From NCBI GenBank assembly GCA_022579005.1, contig MU401679.1, positions 1-58,701 on the forward strand: a stretch of 58,701 nt of DNA. The letters are read 5' to 3'. Position numbers and translations under genes: made by a program. Below, piece by piece: positions 25,410-37,245 of the stretch; the stretch's first letter is position 1, and each line of letters opens with the position of its first letter. Under the pieces are notes generated by a model. That model was not told the DNA's origin, made no database searches, and saw only the letters and a list, made by a program, of their open reading frames with translations. Source of the stretch: Poronia punctata (Eukaryota > Ascomycota > Sordariomycetes > Xylariales > Xylariaceae).

Positions 25410-26959
25410 ATGGGGATACATCCTAATCTTGATCTTCAACGATCGTCAGCTTGCTCACTCACACCTCCCGGGTTGGCTAGCCCAGTGTCGGTGGTTTCCT
25501 TCTCTGGAGCTTCCGGGGACAAGTCGTACGGGTGCTCTGCGCCCATATCTCCTCCCATGTCCACTCATGAGCCGAGTAGGCTATCCGAGCTGGCTGCTGG
25601 ACAGAGCAGGAGCTCCGGCCAGAGGCGAAGAGAACCACACGGCGAACCGATATATCAGAAACTGCCTCCTCTGAGTAGCCTATTCGCAGCGAACCAGCAT
25701 GTGCGGCCTCTGCATTCCCCTCTGTCTGACCGGCCTAGTCCCCTGATCGGGGCCCAGTCGCCTTTGGACAGACCTGCTTCTGCATCCACCAACCCTGAGA
25801 GGCCTTACTCCAGTAGCTCTTCGTATTTCCCGAGCGTCTCGCCAACCTTGAATCCTCCACGACCGGCCATTGAACCGAGATTGCCCAACGAGCGGCGCTA
25901 TCTTCCCTCCGTATCACAGAGTTTCCCAGGGCCGCTATCTCCTCCGATCCGCGAGTACGACCAGGCGCACCCTGTTGCCCGAACCGACTCCAGTAGTAAT
26001 GGGCAACGGGCGCAGGCAAGCTTCCAGGAGACGAGACGACCTGAGTACCCATACCATCGCCAGCCAGCAACACCATCATTCGGGCAAGGCATGTCATTAC
26101 CTTCGCTCGGGGAGAGCCTGGGCTACCAGCCCACACAGCGCCCCAAGATGGATGGACATGCTCAGTCCGGGCAATCGGGCGGCTCGCCAACTTCGACTGG
26201 GAGGGCCAGCTCAGAAGGAATTCCAGTGAAGGATGGTCTAGGGCCCAAGATTTGGACTGGGACACATTTCCTGCCTCGCTTTGTCCGACGGGCCGAAGTG
26301 CCCGGCGAGGGGCTGTGTTATTTCTACGACGATGGAACGCATTGCAAGACCGTTATAGACGGCGAGCCGGTGAATGCGCACTGGGGAGTGACGAAAGCTG
26401 GGAAACCGAGAAAACGGCTGGCCATCGCTTGCCTGACTTGCCGGGAGAAGAAGATCAAGTGCGATCCGGACTTCCCCAGATGCGTGCAATGCGAAAAGTT
26501 TGGACGTGTGTGTAAATTCAAGAATGCGTAAGTTGCTACGAGCTCACAAATACAACCCGCCATTCGCTAGGTACACGGTTACTAACTAACCGAAACAGCC
26601 CTCGTGGTGGACACAATACATCGCCGGCTACGTCGCCAGGCGGACAGGAAGATTCACGACAAGCCGGACCAGGCCCTCGTATGATGGAAGTCGATCGACC
26701 TCGGAGTGTCTCGAGCAGTTCAATGTCACCGCAGTCGACTAAACATGGTCACCCATCTCCTGAGTTGTCGAATCTGCCGTCGAAAAAGCCGAGGTTTGCG
26801 TACGAACAGTTTCCGCCGCCGCCCACCAGCTATCCCTACCCGCTGATGCCGACTCCTGATACCAAGCACACCAGTGTACCATGGCCGCAATCCCACGAGC
26901 TCCCAAGGATCCATACGGAGGTTCTATATCGGAAGTGGCAAGCCCCGGTACGTCCCTGA
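25410..26959 (+). CDS. Zn(II)2Cys6 transcription factor with C-terminal zinc cluster
   Basis: A fungal binuclear-zinc DNA-binding regulator. Two exons are predicted, 25410-26527 and 26599-26959, with an intron carrying GTAAGT, CTAAC branch sites and CAG; this gives about 492 residues. The first 250 residues are Pro/Ser-rich disorder. A conserved block follows (GEGLCYFYDDGTHCKTVIDG, then VNAHWGVTKAGKPRKR) and leads into the zinc cluster with Cys at about 341, 344, 351, 358, 361 and 368 (ACLTCREKKIKC, then CVQCEKFGRVC). The cluster sits well away from the N-terminus, unlike Gal4-type factors, and no fungal-specific middle domain follows. An in-frame ATG at 25344 is possible, but MGIHPNLD at 25410 looks the better start. 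The last 20 or so residues look wrong: a frame shifted by one reads on more plausibly to 27033. Target genes are unknown. Confidence 0.8.
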
Positions 26960-29900
26960 CGGAACGAAGAAGGGCGAGCGATATACGATGTACCAAGTAT
27001 TCTTTTAAAATTTTACGCCTAGTTTTTACGTGAAAACGTCCTGTGATGGAGAGAAGTATACAAACCGCATAAGATGTACGAGCTACCAGCCCCTCCACGT
27101 CGATAGGACCCTACGAATTATTGGAGGTGAAAGAGAAGTCGACAGAGTTGGGCAACCTCGGCGGTTCCACACAGAACAATATTTCTGGTAATGGAAGGGC
27201 TCGAACGGCTGGAAACCCTGCAGATGCGGGAATTAGGTTGAAGCTGCCAACGGCTTTGTTCATGTTGGCTTGCTATCTATCTCTACACCTACATTGACGG
27301 GCATGTCGGACGGATACTGTCTTGCGCAATCATCACAGCGGCAATCCTACAGGTACGCTCCAAACGCCAGCTATCGAGGGATCAGACCCGGTTGAACCGC
27401 CGATGTGGGTCCTGAGTCCTAAGTCTAGGACCCTTGCTCGGCTATGTGCTGTGTGTGGGCCCGTGGGCAGTTCGGAGTTGACCGCTCTCTCACAAGCCAT
27501 CGAGAGTACTTGGCAACTCAACCAAAACAATTTATTTTTCTCATTCCTTTTTGGGGGGGTCGATCACGTGTATATGGAAACCAACCATTTCGGGGGGGGC
27601 ATAAGCGGGCGTTGCGGAGATTTGTCTGTTGTACCTTTGTTTTGTTTTGTCCGTCGTCATTTGTTGTTCAAGTCTGGGTACGACAATCGGTACGGTGTTA
27701 GCTCGGACATACTCTTTTTTCATGCATATCTACCGGGTGGGGGGCTACCAGCGTTGTTTGTTACACATGTTTGCGTTGATGAATTCTAGTCTGGGTAAAA
27801 CGGGAAGAACAGATCAGGTTAACGATCGACATTGTATATAGCATAGTTTTCTATCTTCTCCAACAAACAAGAAAAAAGTTCTTTATCAAGTCCATTCTCA
27901 CTTTTTTGCCACGACTAGAATCCTCTATATAGCAGCTCCCTACCTGCTTATCTTAGACTTGTGAGACTATGACTAGGAGGACCCGAGGAATGGTCGGATT
28001 ATCGGGAAAAGAAAAGAATATAAAACAGTTACGTGTCTCTATTTGTTGGCCCTGTTTATACCTAGTAAGAAGCACTGAAGTGTGTGGTATATAGAAGGCA
28101 AGATGTGTTAAGTGGATGGATAGATGGATAGAGGAAGTATACACTTGTCACTGTTTCTCGACCCCTAATTCACAGAGATGCAGGTGAGGCGAGTAGGCAA
28201 GGCAAGGCACGGCTTAGCTGCCGGCCTACTCTACTCGGTGACACTGACCCCCACAAACAACACAGTTACTAGCGCGACATACATAAGGTACCTAAGTAGG
28301 TAATGTATTGGGAAGGCTACTTAGACTACGTAATATCTATGCATGTGTTTGGTATCGATAGGAAGGGATGGTTGTATACGTGCGAACTTCAACTTGGTTA
28401 TGAAGAAGAAAAATAGGGGAACGGCCGAAGAAAGAAGGGTGGGGTGAAAAGAAGGAGGAGGAGGAAGAGGGGGAAGGATAGGAAACTTTGAACTCGTGAT
28501 TCATTCCTTACCTACTGTGCCGCTATGATGCTTTTGATAGATGAGATGAGACAAGGCTATAGAGAGGAAGTAAGAAGTGTGTTGTGGCGCAGTATTTTAT
28601 AAGGGGGGTTTGGTGTTATGTTTGTCCATTATCAGTAACCATCTCGGTAGGCGGGATTTGATTTCTTTATTTGGGGAGATACCCCGGGTAGGTATCAAAT
28701 CGAATAGGATTGCTTCATTGTTACCGGGCGAGTAACATGCAGCCTAGCAAGAGGTAAGCCAGAAGTTCTCGCTTGTTTGTTTGTTTCTTTCTTTCAGCAT
28801 CTATGTACCACCTACCTATTGCCCGGATCGAAATTCTTACGACCTCTTCCTAGAACACTCTAACAGGAACTAGGCAAACAAATAAATAAACCTACTAACG
28901 GCTACTACTCCCGTGTAAAAGGTCTTGGAAGGGCCACCACCTCGCCTAATCAAAGCGGTGTCTGGCCTACTTACCTTACATACCCGGCTGTCTGGGTCGC
29001 TTGTGTCTGTCTTTTAAATTCGGGGTTTGGGGGGGTAGATCGCCGCTTGTAATCCTTTGCGATGTTTGCGATCTTTTTGCAAACTATCATGGTTTCTATA
29101 TCTCGGCTAGGGTTGGTTAAGGTTAGTTAGTTTGAAACTAGTCAAGAATTAAGATAAATAAGTAAATCGACTAATAATACCTCGCTACATATATCCCCCT
29201 CCTTTGCGTCTTTACCGTAAGCACTTGTTGTTTCCTACTGGCTTTTTCATATTATTGATATAATCTCATCTCAGTCAGCAAGCCTTTGTCTAGTCTGCAG
29301 ACTAAACTAGGCTAGTTACCTACTTTTGCCGAGCGGCGCACATGGCACCGGGTCCGGGTCCTTTTCTTGTATCTACCTACCTATTTCTAGTCTCTACCTA
29401 GGTATTACGTTAAGGTAATTATCGTTTATTAGTGTTCTGGGGCTTTTGCTGACGGTGCATACATAACCCACCACGCTCTAAGCCAAAAACTAGTACCTAG
29501 GTAGTTAAATGGGGGAGGGGAAAAGGGGGGGGGGGGGAGTGGGGAGAAAGAACGGCACTTTCGCTACTACCTACGTATGTATGTATATTACCTACCGGCA
29601 CAGATAATAAGGCCGTCACGGTTGTTGAGGCTGCAGCCTGTATCGTGGACCACTTGCCTACCTACCCTTGTCAAGTCTGAGTTGGGTCCCTGCCACACCT
29701 CTGAATTTTGCTACTGCAACGTGGCCGCCATGCTTTTTCCTTTCCCATAAACCCAGCCACACATAAGCAACATTTTGTCCGATCCCGTCCGCTTTCCTTT
29801 TCCTTTTCCCTCCCTCCCTCCCAACCCCGCCCCCCACACCCCATGTAGTCTAATAAATAAGTACCGACGGCGAAAAATCTTTCAGCTTTTCTTAGCGAGC

Positions 29901-32128
29901 GTTGTCAGCGCCGTTCGGAAGTTACGTAGTAAGAATAATAATAACGACAGGAAGAAGAAGAAGAGGAGGAGGCCTCGAATGAGCGTCACATGAGGTATAA
30001 AAACACGAGCAAATGATACCTAAATCAAGAACTTATTTCGCATTCCGGTGCACTTACTTCTCGGCTAGGTTATATCTTACCTACCTACTCTTACACTTCC
30101 TCTATTGACGTTTTCCCGTCAGACCTACACTTTTACGGACGAACATTAATCGGCCATAAGCAAGTAAAACCCGACAAGTATTAGCACTTCCTTCCAGTCC
30201 ACGGAAATGCGGCTACCTACATATCTACCTACTGCAGGAGAAACATGTCGGCATTCTTTATGTACAGAATATTCTTCCATCCCTGTAACAGAAGCCTTCT
30301 TCACGTACCTTCACGTACCTTTTTCATACAGTTGCATTCAGCCCCAGGACGCATACATGCATGCATGCACACATGTATGTAACAGGGCGCGGGAACTCTA
30401 TCGTGTGGCCTTTTTTCCCCCGTTCCTAACCTTTTATTCCGGCCTTTTTTTTTTAACCTTCCTTTCGCGGAATTCTATTATACGTATATCACGGTATATG
30501 TATATTTTTGGAGCAAGACATACACGTATGTACGTGATGTAAAATAGACAGGTAGGTTAGTGGTTGGATCGGGGAAGAGTCGCACTCGGCAAATGGTACC
30601 GAGAGTACGGACGTGGTCTAAGGTAGGTTAGTACTAAAGGGGATAAAGATCGGAGGTGTCTACGTAAGCTCTTTTAATTTATTTTTTTCTCCCCCCTCCT
30701 CCTAACCAATCCTTTTATCTACGAGTAGAATACAATTGTTTGTTTTAGGTAGGTAGTACAAAAAAGACGACACACCGTAGGTTATGTAGGGCTTGGTTGC
30801 GAATGATACACCACGCGGGGATTGACTCCTATGTTGGGAGGATGGTTTTGACGCCCGGACGGATAGTACGGCACACGTCTTTTTGCTTTCTTTTCTTCTC
30901 TCCCTGTGTGTGTGGTCAACGGAAGGCGTTTCCAATCAATTTGACTTTTTGTCCGTCGGAGATTCTTGATTTTATTTATGGAATAGGGGTCTTCATCCCC
31001 CCTTTTTCTGTTACTGCTTGTCATGTTTGCTTACTTTTTTTTTTTTCCTGTTGGTTATTATCCTTGTCTATCGAGGGATGATGTACGAGTAGGTAGGTAG
31101 GTTGAGAATGAATGGGATGAGACGGTTCGGAAATACGGTGCGCCATCCCTAACAGACGAGACGAGGCTCTGATCGACTTTGACAGCTAAGGTTTAGATTT
31201 GTCTATACCCAAACTGGACTGCAAATCGGTGACCCGCAGCTCGTTTATTTCGCCTGCCCTGCTTGAAGCTTCGGGTTTCCAATTCCGGTCAAGAGTAGGT
31301 ACTTTCCCGTCTAATTTTCCGAAGCCGCGCGTTCTCTCTCTCTCTCTCCGTGTGTGTATGCAAATATAGAAACGAGGAATAAGTACAAGTTATGATCGGT
31401 CTCCAACCGAGGAACCTAAAAAAGCAAAAATGAAAGAAGATCTGAATCATTTCTTCCGACCTGAACCTGAACCTTCCAAGCGTGGGTCCTATTTTAAGAG
31501 AGATGCGTTCCCGGGACGGCACTTGTGTGAGCTACCTACCTTCTAAATAACCTACTCGTACCTATGTACCATGTTCCAGCACAACCTTCTCATGCTGCTT
31601 GTTTAGGTTGTGTCGTGGATAAACAGTTCAGGGCGTGTCATTTATGTTGTTAGACAGTCGTCTTTCTTTAAAAAGATGTCGAGGCGGTCTATCATGAGAG
31701 TTTTAAAGCCAAAATACTCTAAACTATCCCTTGCGAGAAAATACCGATTAAGAATTATTTGGTTATTACTGCCTGCTACGATATTTTGTCATGTTGAGCA
31801 ACCTTCAAAGGATTATACGTTAAAAGAAAGTACCTAACGTAGTAGAAATGTATGGGCGGTGACATCTAGATACTGTAGCGGACACCCCTTTCCAACGCCC
31901 CGCATAGCTTAACTGATAAGATAGGTGATAAGAGAGATAACAGAAATCCAGTAGGGATTAGGTAGTCTCCTATTAACCGCGAGAACATGTGTCTTTACGT
32001 AGGTATGCTAGGTATTCCAAGCTATCGCAATCCTTGCCGTCGCTCTAAAAAAAGCTACTCTACATTCCCTCTTCCCGAAAAACACCGTGGCTGACGCGTG
32101 GTGGTCCACAGTGGACAAGTCCACCATT
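26960..32128. other. Gene-poor intergenic stretch between the regulator and ANY1
   Basis: No credible gene is seen. Open frames up to 155 codons (27322-27789) begin at TTG and have no domain; the T/G-rich text there looks like 3' untranslated sequence. The stretch holds TAGGTA/TACCTA words (near 28290, 29375, 30065, 31091), a 13-G run (29525-29537), a TC microsatellite near 31333-31347, and C/T-rich promoter-like sequence before ANY1. Confidence 0.5.
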
Positions 32129-33125
32129 ATGGGCTTCTTCACGAGCGTCGCCGCCATTGCGGCACCGATGTTCCTTATCGCGTCTCCGATCCTCTCCTAC
32201 GCCGACCAGGCGATATCGATGCATCGCGTAAAATCAAGTGCCGGCTTCTCCCTCGATATCCCGCTCATCATGCTGGTGGCGTCCATGTTTAGGTGAGGGA
32301 TGAATGCCGTGGTTCTGCTCGAACTATGAACTCGCGCAATTGACTAGATGATCTAATCCAATCTACCTTGTAGAATATTTTACTACCCGGGCGCGAAATA
32401 CGACTTTGCGCTGTTCATACAATCTGGTGTCAACGTGGTTATCCAGCTTATTCTCCTCAAGATCGCTCTCGATCATCGGCCCGCTCCATCGTCCAAGGGC
32501 GGCGAGGCTGCCTTGCCTTTCGTAGGATCCCAGGATGGACTTTCGCGTTTCCGACGGCCGTATAACTTTTGGCAGTGGCGATCCCCAAAACCGTTCGTTC
32601 TCGCTTTACTCTATTTCTGCAGTAACACGAACCACAACTGACTTTAATTTGTTTTTCCCCAACAGTTACTGGCAGTTTTTGCTTTACACGTTCATCGTCC
32701 TGACCGCGCTCGAGCTCCTCCTTGCGCCTTTCGATTCGATATATTCCACCTATTCCGTATTGATCGGGTACATAGGTCTCTCGGTAGAGGCCACGCTCCC
32801 GCTGCCGCAGCTATATGCGAATGCGCAGTCCAAGTCCTGCAAAGGATTTCGTTTCTCGGTCTTGGCCAGTTGGCTGGTAGGCGATGCCATGAAGATGTTG
32901 TGGTTCTTCACGGCGACTTCGGAGATCCCTCTCGCTTTCAAACTGTGCGGCATCTTCCAGGCTTTCTGCGATGCCTTGATCGGAGTCCAGTATGTCATGT
33001 ACGGGAACCAAGGACCGACGATAAAACCTCAGCAGGAATGGACTCGTCCTTCGACTTCGTCTGCCTCGGTTGGATGGCAGACACCTGTCGGTAGACGGAC
33101 GCCGATTGGAGAGAAGAGTTATTAA
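32129..33125 (+). CDS. ANY1: PQ-loop repeat membrane protein Any1 (PQLC1/SLC66A2 family)
   Basis: Any1 is a Golgi/endosomal multi-span protein that in yeast counteracts phospholipid-flippase defects; the animal relative is SLC66A2. Three exons, 32129-32292, 32374-32592 and 32666-33125, give about 280 residues. Several hydrophobic spans are evident (residues about 2-22, 40-60, 70-85, 125-150, 155-175 and 195-240). The first loop reads SPILSYADQAISMHRVKSSAG with Asp-Gln where the name-giving Pro-Gln would be; the second reads LPLPQLYANAQSKSCKGF with an intact PQ. The start is the ATG before GFFTSVAAI; the frame is open further upstream but has no other ATG. The second intron needs an unusual GTTCGT donor, supported by phase and by continuous protein text across it (RSPKP then YWQFLLY). 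Confidence 0.85.
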
Positions 33126-35122
33126 TCAATAGAGTGATACCAACTTTACGATTTTCATGTCTTTGGCATTTTGCGCATTGCTAGATTGGCAAGTTCATTT
33201 TGTGCTGCCATATGATACGATCGATACCACCTGTATAATGTATAAACTGCTTTTGGTACGGATAGACTAATTTGTGGTGCGGGATACTGGTTCTTATAAT
33301 ATTTTACATGATAATACCAAGGTCTACAAGATATGTGTGAATTGATAATGTAATACCATCTATGACACAAACAAGACAAGATTAAGGTTTCTGTTGCACT
33401 TGATATCTGGGATATCAGATCTTGGCTCGGCAGTTGAGTTGAGTTTAGTACTGAATAGGAAATGGTCCATGCTTCCAGCTGGGATTTGTCAGGGTCCAGG
33501 GGTACGTACTGTACAGTACGCTAATGTACCAGAGATACAAGCTGACAAGCTACCCCAGGTGGCAGCCGCCTCATCCAACCACCAAGTTAGAACCTATGGT
33601 GTGCATCTCTTGTGAATTAGTGATAACAACTACAACATTGCTTCATTTCTAACAAGAGCCACAATCCCTACAAATCCATATCAAGGACAGAATGATGATT
33701 TTACTATGCCTGTTAGTGTCCAGATCACATATATCAATTTTTGAGTACCTCTGATTCAAAATAATACTCATGATCATATCATGAAAATTATATATAAAGT
33801 ACATGTATAACAAAACCACACAAGTGTTCACATAGATTCTCAAGGTGAGCATCCTCTAAATTTTCACCAGGTGCATTTAATTCTTCCCTCAACATATCAT
33901 AAGTGTAGTAAATATTTCTACTATCTAGAGGCTGTTTCCTATTCAGCCTTGTAATTCTTGATTGGCCATCTCAGATCCCATTTGCGTTATAGAGCAGGTA
34001 CATCCAGGTGCATCAAGACATGTACATATGAAGAGGTATCACGATATCCTCACTCACACATATAGCCCCGTCACATAATCTAATCAAGCCCTAGTCGACG
34101 TCGACGCCGACTACACAGGTCTATATCATTCCACATTTTTGATTTCTCCATCAGTCTTTTACCCATCTCCTCTACATCCTCATTTCAGACAAGGAAAGCA
34201 ACAACCACGACAACATATGCTCTCCAGGTCTGAAGACTTCCTCCTTGAAGCCAACTGGTCAGTAAGTATTTTACATCTTACGCATCTCTTTCATTTCAAT
34301 CCACTTGTCATGCCTTACCTCGAGCATTTGATTGTTTGAATCCCCATTCTTCTTGCATGCACAAGACCTTGACACGCCTCTCACTCACTCGACCACCTAC
34401 GCATACTGACCACACACACACACATAACAGAATATTCCTATACGATTGATAGTCCGTCTGCTCTAGACTGACCAACGTTGAATAATTGAGTACTAAACTT
34501 GAAATCTAGGTAGAGGAATCCTCTCACTCGTCATCTCACGAGCTGCTACAACATCAACATCACAATCTGTAAGTATCTTTCTTATTTCTCTTGCCCTTAC
34601 ATCCCCAGAATATCCGAGTCAGCCTCAAGGTCTAGCATTCCTACTACAGCATATCACTGGGTAGCAAGGCAGACTAGCAACACAGGAAAAGGCGTGATCT
34701 AGTTCCTTCCTCTCTCTCTTTCTCTTTATGTCTACTCTCATCCCCATCTTATATATCTGAGTACATAAAGTACCTTTACCCTAAACCTGTACTTCTGCTC
34801 GTCATTTGTCGTGGTATACCATACGGTGATACGTACTTGATCAAGTACCACTCACTACCACTACATTTCCCTACCTAACCTACCGTCTTCACCACGACAT
34901 TGACATCTCTCAACTACATTCTTCTTCTTCCCTGCCTAAGGTACTCATGTCACGGTCACTTACTTCTCTTTTCTATCCTTGCCTTGCCTTTCTCCTACTT
35001 TACTTTACTTTACTTTACATTTCTCCCAAACCTACCCATCTCCTCACACCTCGTGAGTGTAACTGAGTACTAATCTCTCTCTCCCTCTCTCTCTAAAGTA
35101 ACCCACACCACCACAAGCAATC
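33126..35122. other. Intergenic: ANY1 3' side and long leader of the next gene
   Basis: The first kilobase is AT-richer than its surroundings and holds a 16-base perfect palindrome at 33505-33520. From about 34080 the DNA is C/T-rich with A-rich interruptions, typical of a fungal promoter and leader. A strong donor (GTAAGTATC at about 34569) and a pyrimidine-rich acceptor ending in AAAG at about 35098 could bound a 5' untranslated intron of roughly 0.5 kb. No coding region is supported. Confidence 0.45.
33505..33520. other. 16-base perfect palindrome
   Basis: CGTACTGTACAGTACG reads identically on both strands. It sits 380 bases after ANY1 in non-coding DNA with several GTAC words around it. 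A dimeric-protein binding site is possible; nothing else supports it. Confidence 0.5.
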
Positions 35123-36127
35123 ATGTCGTCCACCCCGACCCCGACTCCGGGTAAAAACAAGACGAACTTCAAAACCTATGAAGCAAGCACTCGTCTGCTA
35201 GCCGCAGTACTTGCAACTACTAACGTTAAGTTGGATTTCGCTGGTAAGAATATTTCTTTCTCTCTATCTCTCTCTCTCTCTACTTCTTTTCTTTTCCTGA
35301 CATGTGTATGTTTGTGTGTGTGTATAAAGCACTGGCAGAGCACGTCGGAGGCGGCGCAACCAAAGATGCCATCAACCATCGTCTCCGCCCAATCAAACAA
35401 TTGGCAAAACTCCAAGTCGATTGTCTCAAGAAGGGTGATGATCCCGGTGATTTGCCGATTGAGAAAGGAGGTATATACATATACTTTTTTTTTACTTATC
35501 TCCTCCCCTTTTATATTCCCCAAGTTGGTCCTTCTTACAAGAATGGTTGGAAGCTAATATGAAAAAAAAAAAACAGAAATCCAAAAGCTCTACGGTGAAT
35601 CGACCCCCGCGGGTCTAGAATGGCAAATGCGAGGCGTCAGAACCCTCGGGAAAGAACAGTTGAAGGCAGTAGCCGAGGGCCGTAACCCCGCCGATATCCC
35701 GGTCGTCGGTACACCCAAGAAAAAGACCACGACCAAGACTACGACTACCACACCCCGTTCGCGCGGTGTTAAGCGCCCCCCTCCCTCGGATATCGAGGAT
35801 GATGGTGATGACGACGACGATTCCATTGTCGAAACTCCTTCCAAGCGTCCAAAAGCTAGAGCCAAAAAGACCACTACGACTCCTCGCGCAAAGAAAGCTG
35901 CACCTGCTCCCAAGCCCGCTCCCGCTCCCGAGCCCGCGTCTGCGCCTGCTCCTGCGCTAGGATACGACTCCATCTTCGGCGGAGGTGGCGATATTCCCCA
36001 GACTCAGACTCAGACTCAAACCCAAAGCCACACTCTTATCAAGGAAGAGCCAGTCTCTATTTCGTCTTTCAGCGCGTACATGATGGCTGATGATGATAAC
36101 GATGATCTTGATGAGGGAGAGGTTTAA
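35123..36127 (+). CDS. Conserved-looking nuclear protein, function unknown
   Basis: Three exons, 35123-35243, 35330-35470 and 35577-36127, give about 270 residues. Residues 14-110 form an ordered, helical-looking domain (KTYEASTRLLAAVLATTN, then ATKDAINHRLRPIKQLAKLQ) that resembles small DNA-binding-like domains of filamentous-fungal proteins. The rest is low complexity: Lys/Thr/Pro-rich basic patches with PRSRGVKRPPPSD, an acidic Asp run (DDGDDDDDSI), an Ala-Pro repeat, a Gln-Thr repeat and an acidic tail ending DDDNDDLDEGEV. The alternation of basic and acidic patches suggests a nuclear, nucleic-acid- or chromatin-associated protein. No named family is recognised. Intron phases agree at all junctions. 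Confidence 0.7.
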
Positions 36128-36277
36128 GTTTCTCTTACTTCTTTTCTTTTCTTTTCTTTACCTCTTTTTATGGGAATGAAGAAGAGGGAAAGAAGAGGAA
36201 GTAGGGAGCGGGAAAATGAGCAAAGATTTTTTTCGAGTCTTGTGTTTTCATTTCATTTCATTTTCTTGCCTGCACTA

Positions 36278-36303
36278 TGACGACGACGACGACGACGACG
36301 ACG
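36278..36303 (+). repeat. GAC trinucleotide microsatellite
   Basis: About eight GAC units in tandem, in non-coding DNA downstream of the preceding gene. Confidence 0.85.
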
Positions 36304-37005
36304 CTGGTTTTCTGTTTTTGTCTTTGTCTTTTCCCCAGGTTTCTTCATTCACTCAATCAATCAATCGACGTCCCCCCTACCTTGCGCTTTTCTCTCGACA
36401 CGCGCAAAAATGGAAAAACGAATTACATACATTTGTTCTTTCTTGAGGACATACACATACACTACCGCCCTGGAGGAAGAAGAATAAGAGAAAAACGAAG
36501 AAAATGGTTTTAATTAATGGATGGATGGAGAAGAATTGAGACAAGAGAAGAAAAAAGTAAAGTCGTTTGGTGGTTTCGTGTGTATAATACGTTTGATTTC
36601 ACAGAGAGGCAGACAGACTCGATTAGATTCAGGTCAGGGTTGAGTTCGATGACGAGGGTTTTAGTCCCGTCTCTAATGAACCAACCAAATCGCGCAATGG
36701 ATTCTTTTCATACGTACCTGCTTTACTTTCTCCTCCGCGTGCCTCGTTTTTATGACTTGAATAATGGCAAGGGAGTAAGTACATCATTTACTAACACGCA
36801 TAGGGCACTGGGGTGTATGTTCAAGAGTCGTCAAGACTTGGAAAAAGGACAAGATATGACTTATGGAATAAGGAATAAATATTTCCACCCCTCCTAAATA
36901 TGTACCCAGCCCTTGTACCTTGCAAGTAGTCCATGTGTTAAACAATTCAGCACATATAGAGTAACCATTTACCCAACTGAATCTGTATTACCTGCTGTAG
37001 CTACC

Positions 37006-37118
37006 TGTCGTGACCCGAAACTTACTGCTGACATATAAGCAGTGTCACGTTACTCACCTCTGAATAAATATCCCGCTGCAAGGAGTTCCTCATATGTACC
37101 CAGTAACAGGTTGTTACA
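37006..37118 (+). mobile_element. Possible solo LTR remnant
   Basis: The piece begins TGTCGTGACCCGAAAC and ends TTGTTACA. It thus has the TG...CA ends and a TGTCxxGACCC-like start seen in some fungal LTR retrotransposons. No target-site duplication is evident and the length is short for an LTR, so this is weak. Confidence 0.18.
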
Positions 37119-37245
37119 CCAAAGAAAGACAAAAACGGCTTCGGAATTGACAGCCACATTGTACACAACAGCAACTTTGACACATGGGATATGTCGTCCA
37201 ACCTTGCTCACTTTTTAAGCTTTTAACCGGTCCAGATAGACGGCC

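Larger units (their letters stand above)
36128..37245. other. Intergenic between two convergent genes
   Basis: It lies between the 3' ends of the unknown nuclear protein gene and the MTHFR gene, so it should hold both transcript ends. It contains a GAC trinucleotide repeat (36278-36303) and a possible short LTR-like piece at 37006-37118. A 126-codon plus-strand frame (36517-36897) has no domain. Confidence 0.5.

Noticed and set aside
27322..27789. 155-codon frame downstream of the zinc-cluster gene
   Set aside because: Starts at TTG, has no domain, and lies in T/G-rich text typical of a 3' untranslated region.
35601..36127. AT-hook motif in the unknown nuclear protein
   Set aside because: The basic PRSRGVKRPP stretch lacks the RGRP core that defines an AT-hook.
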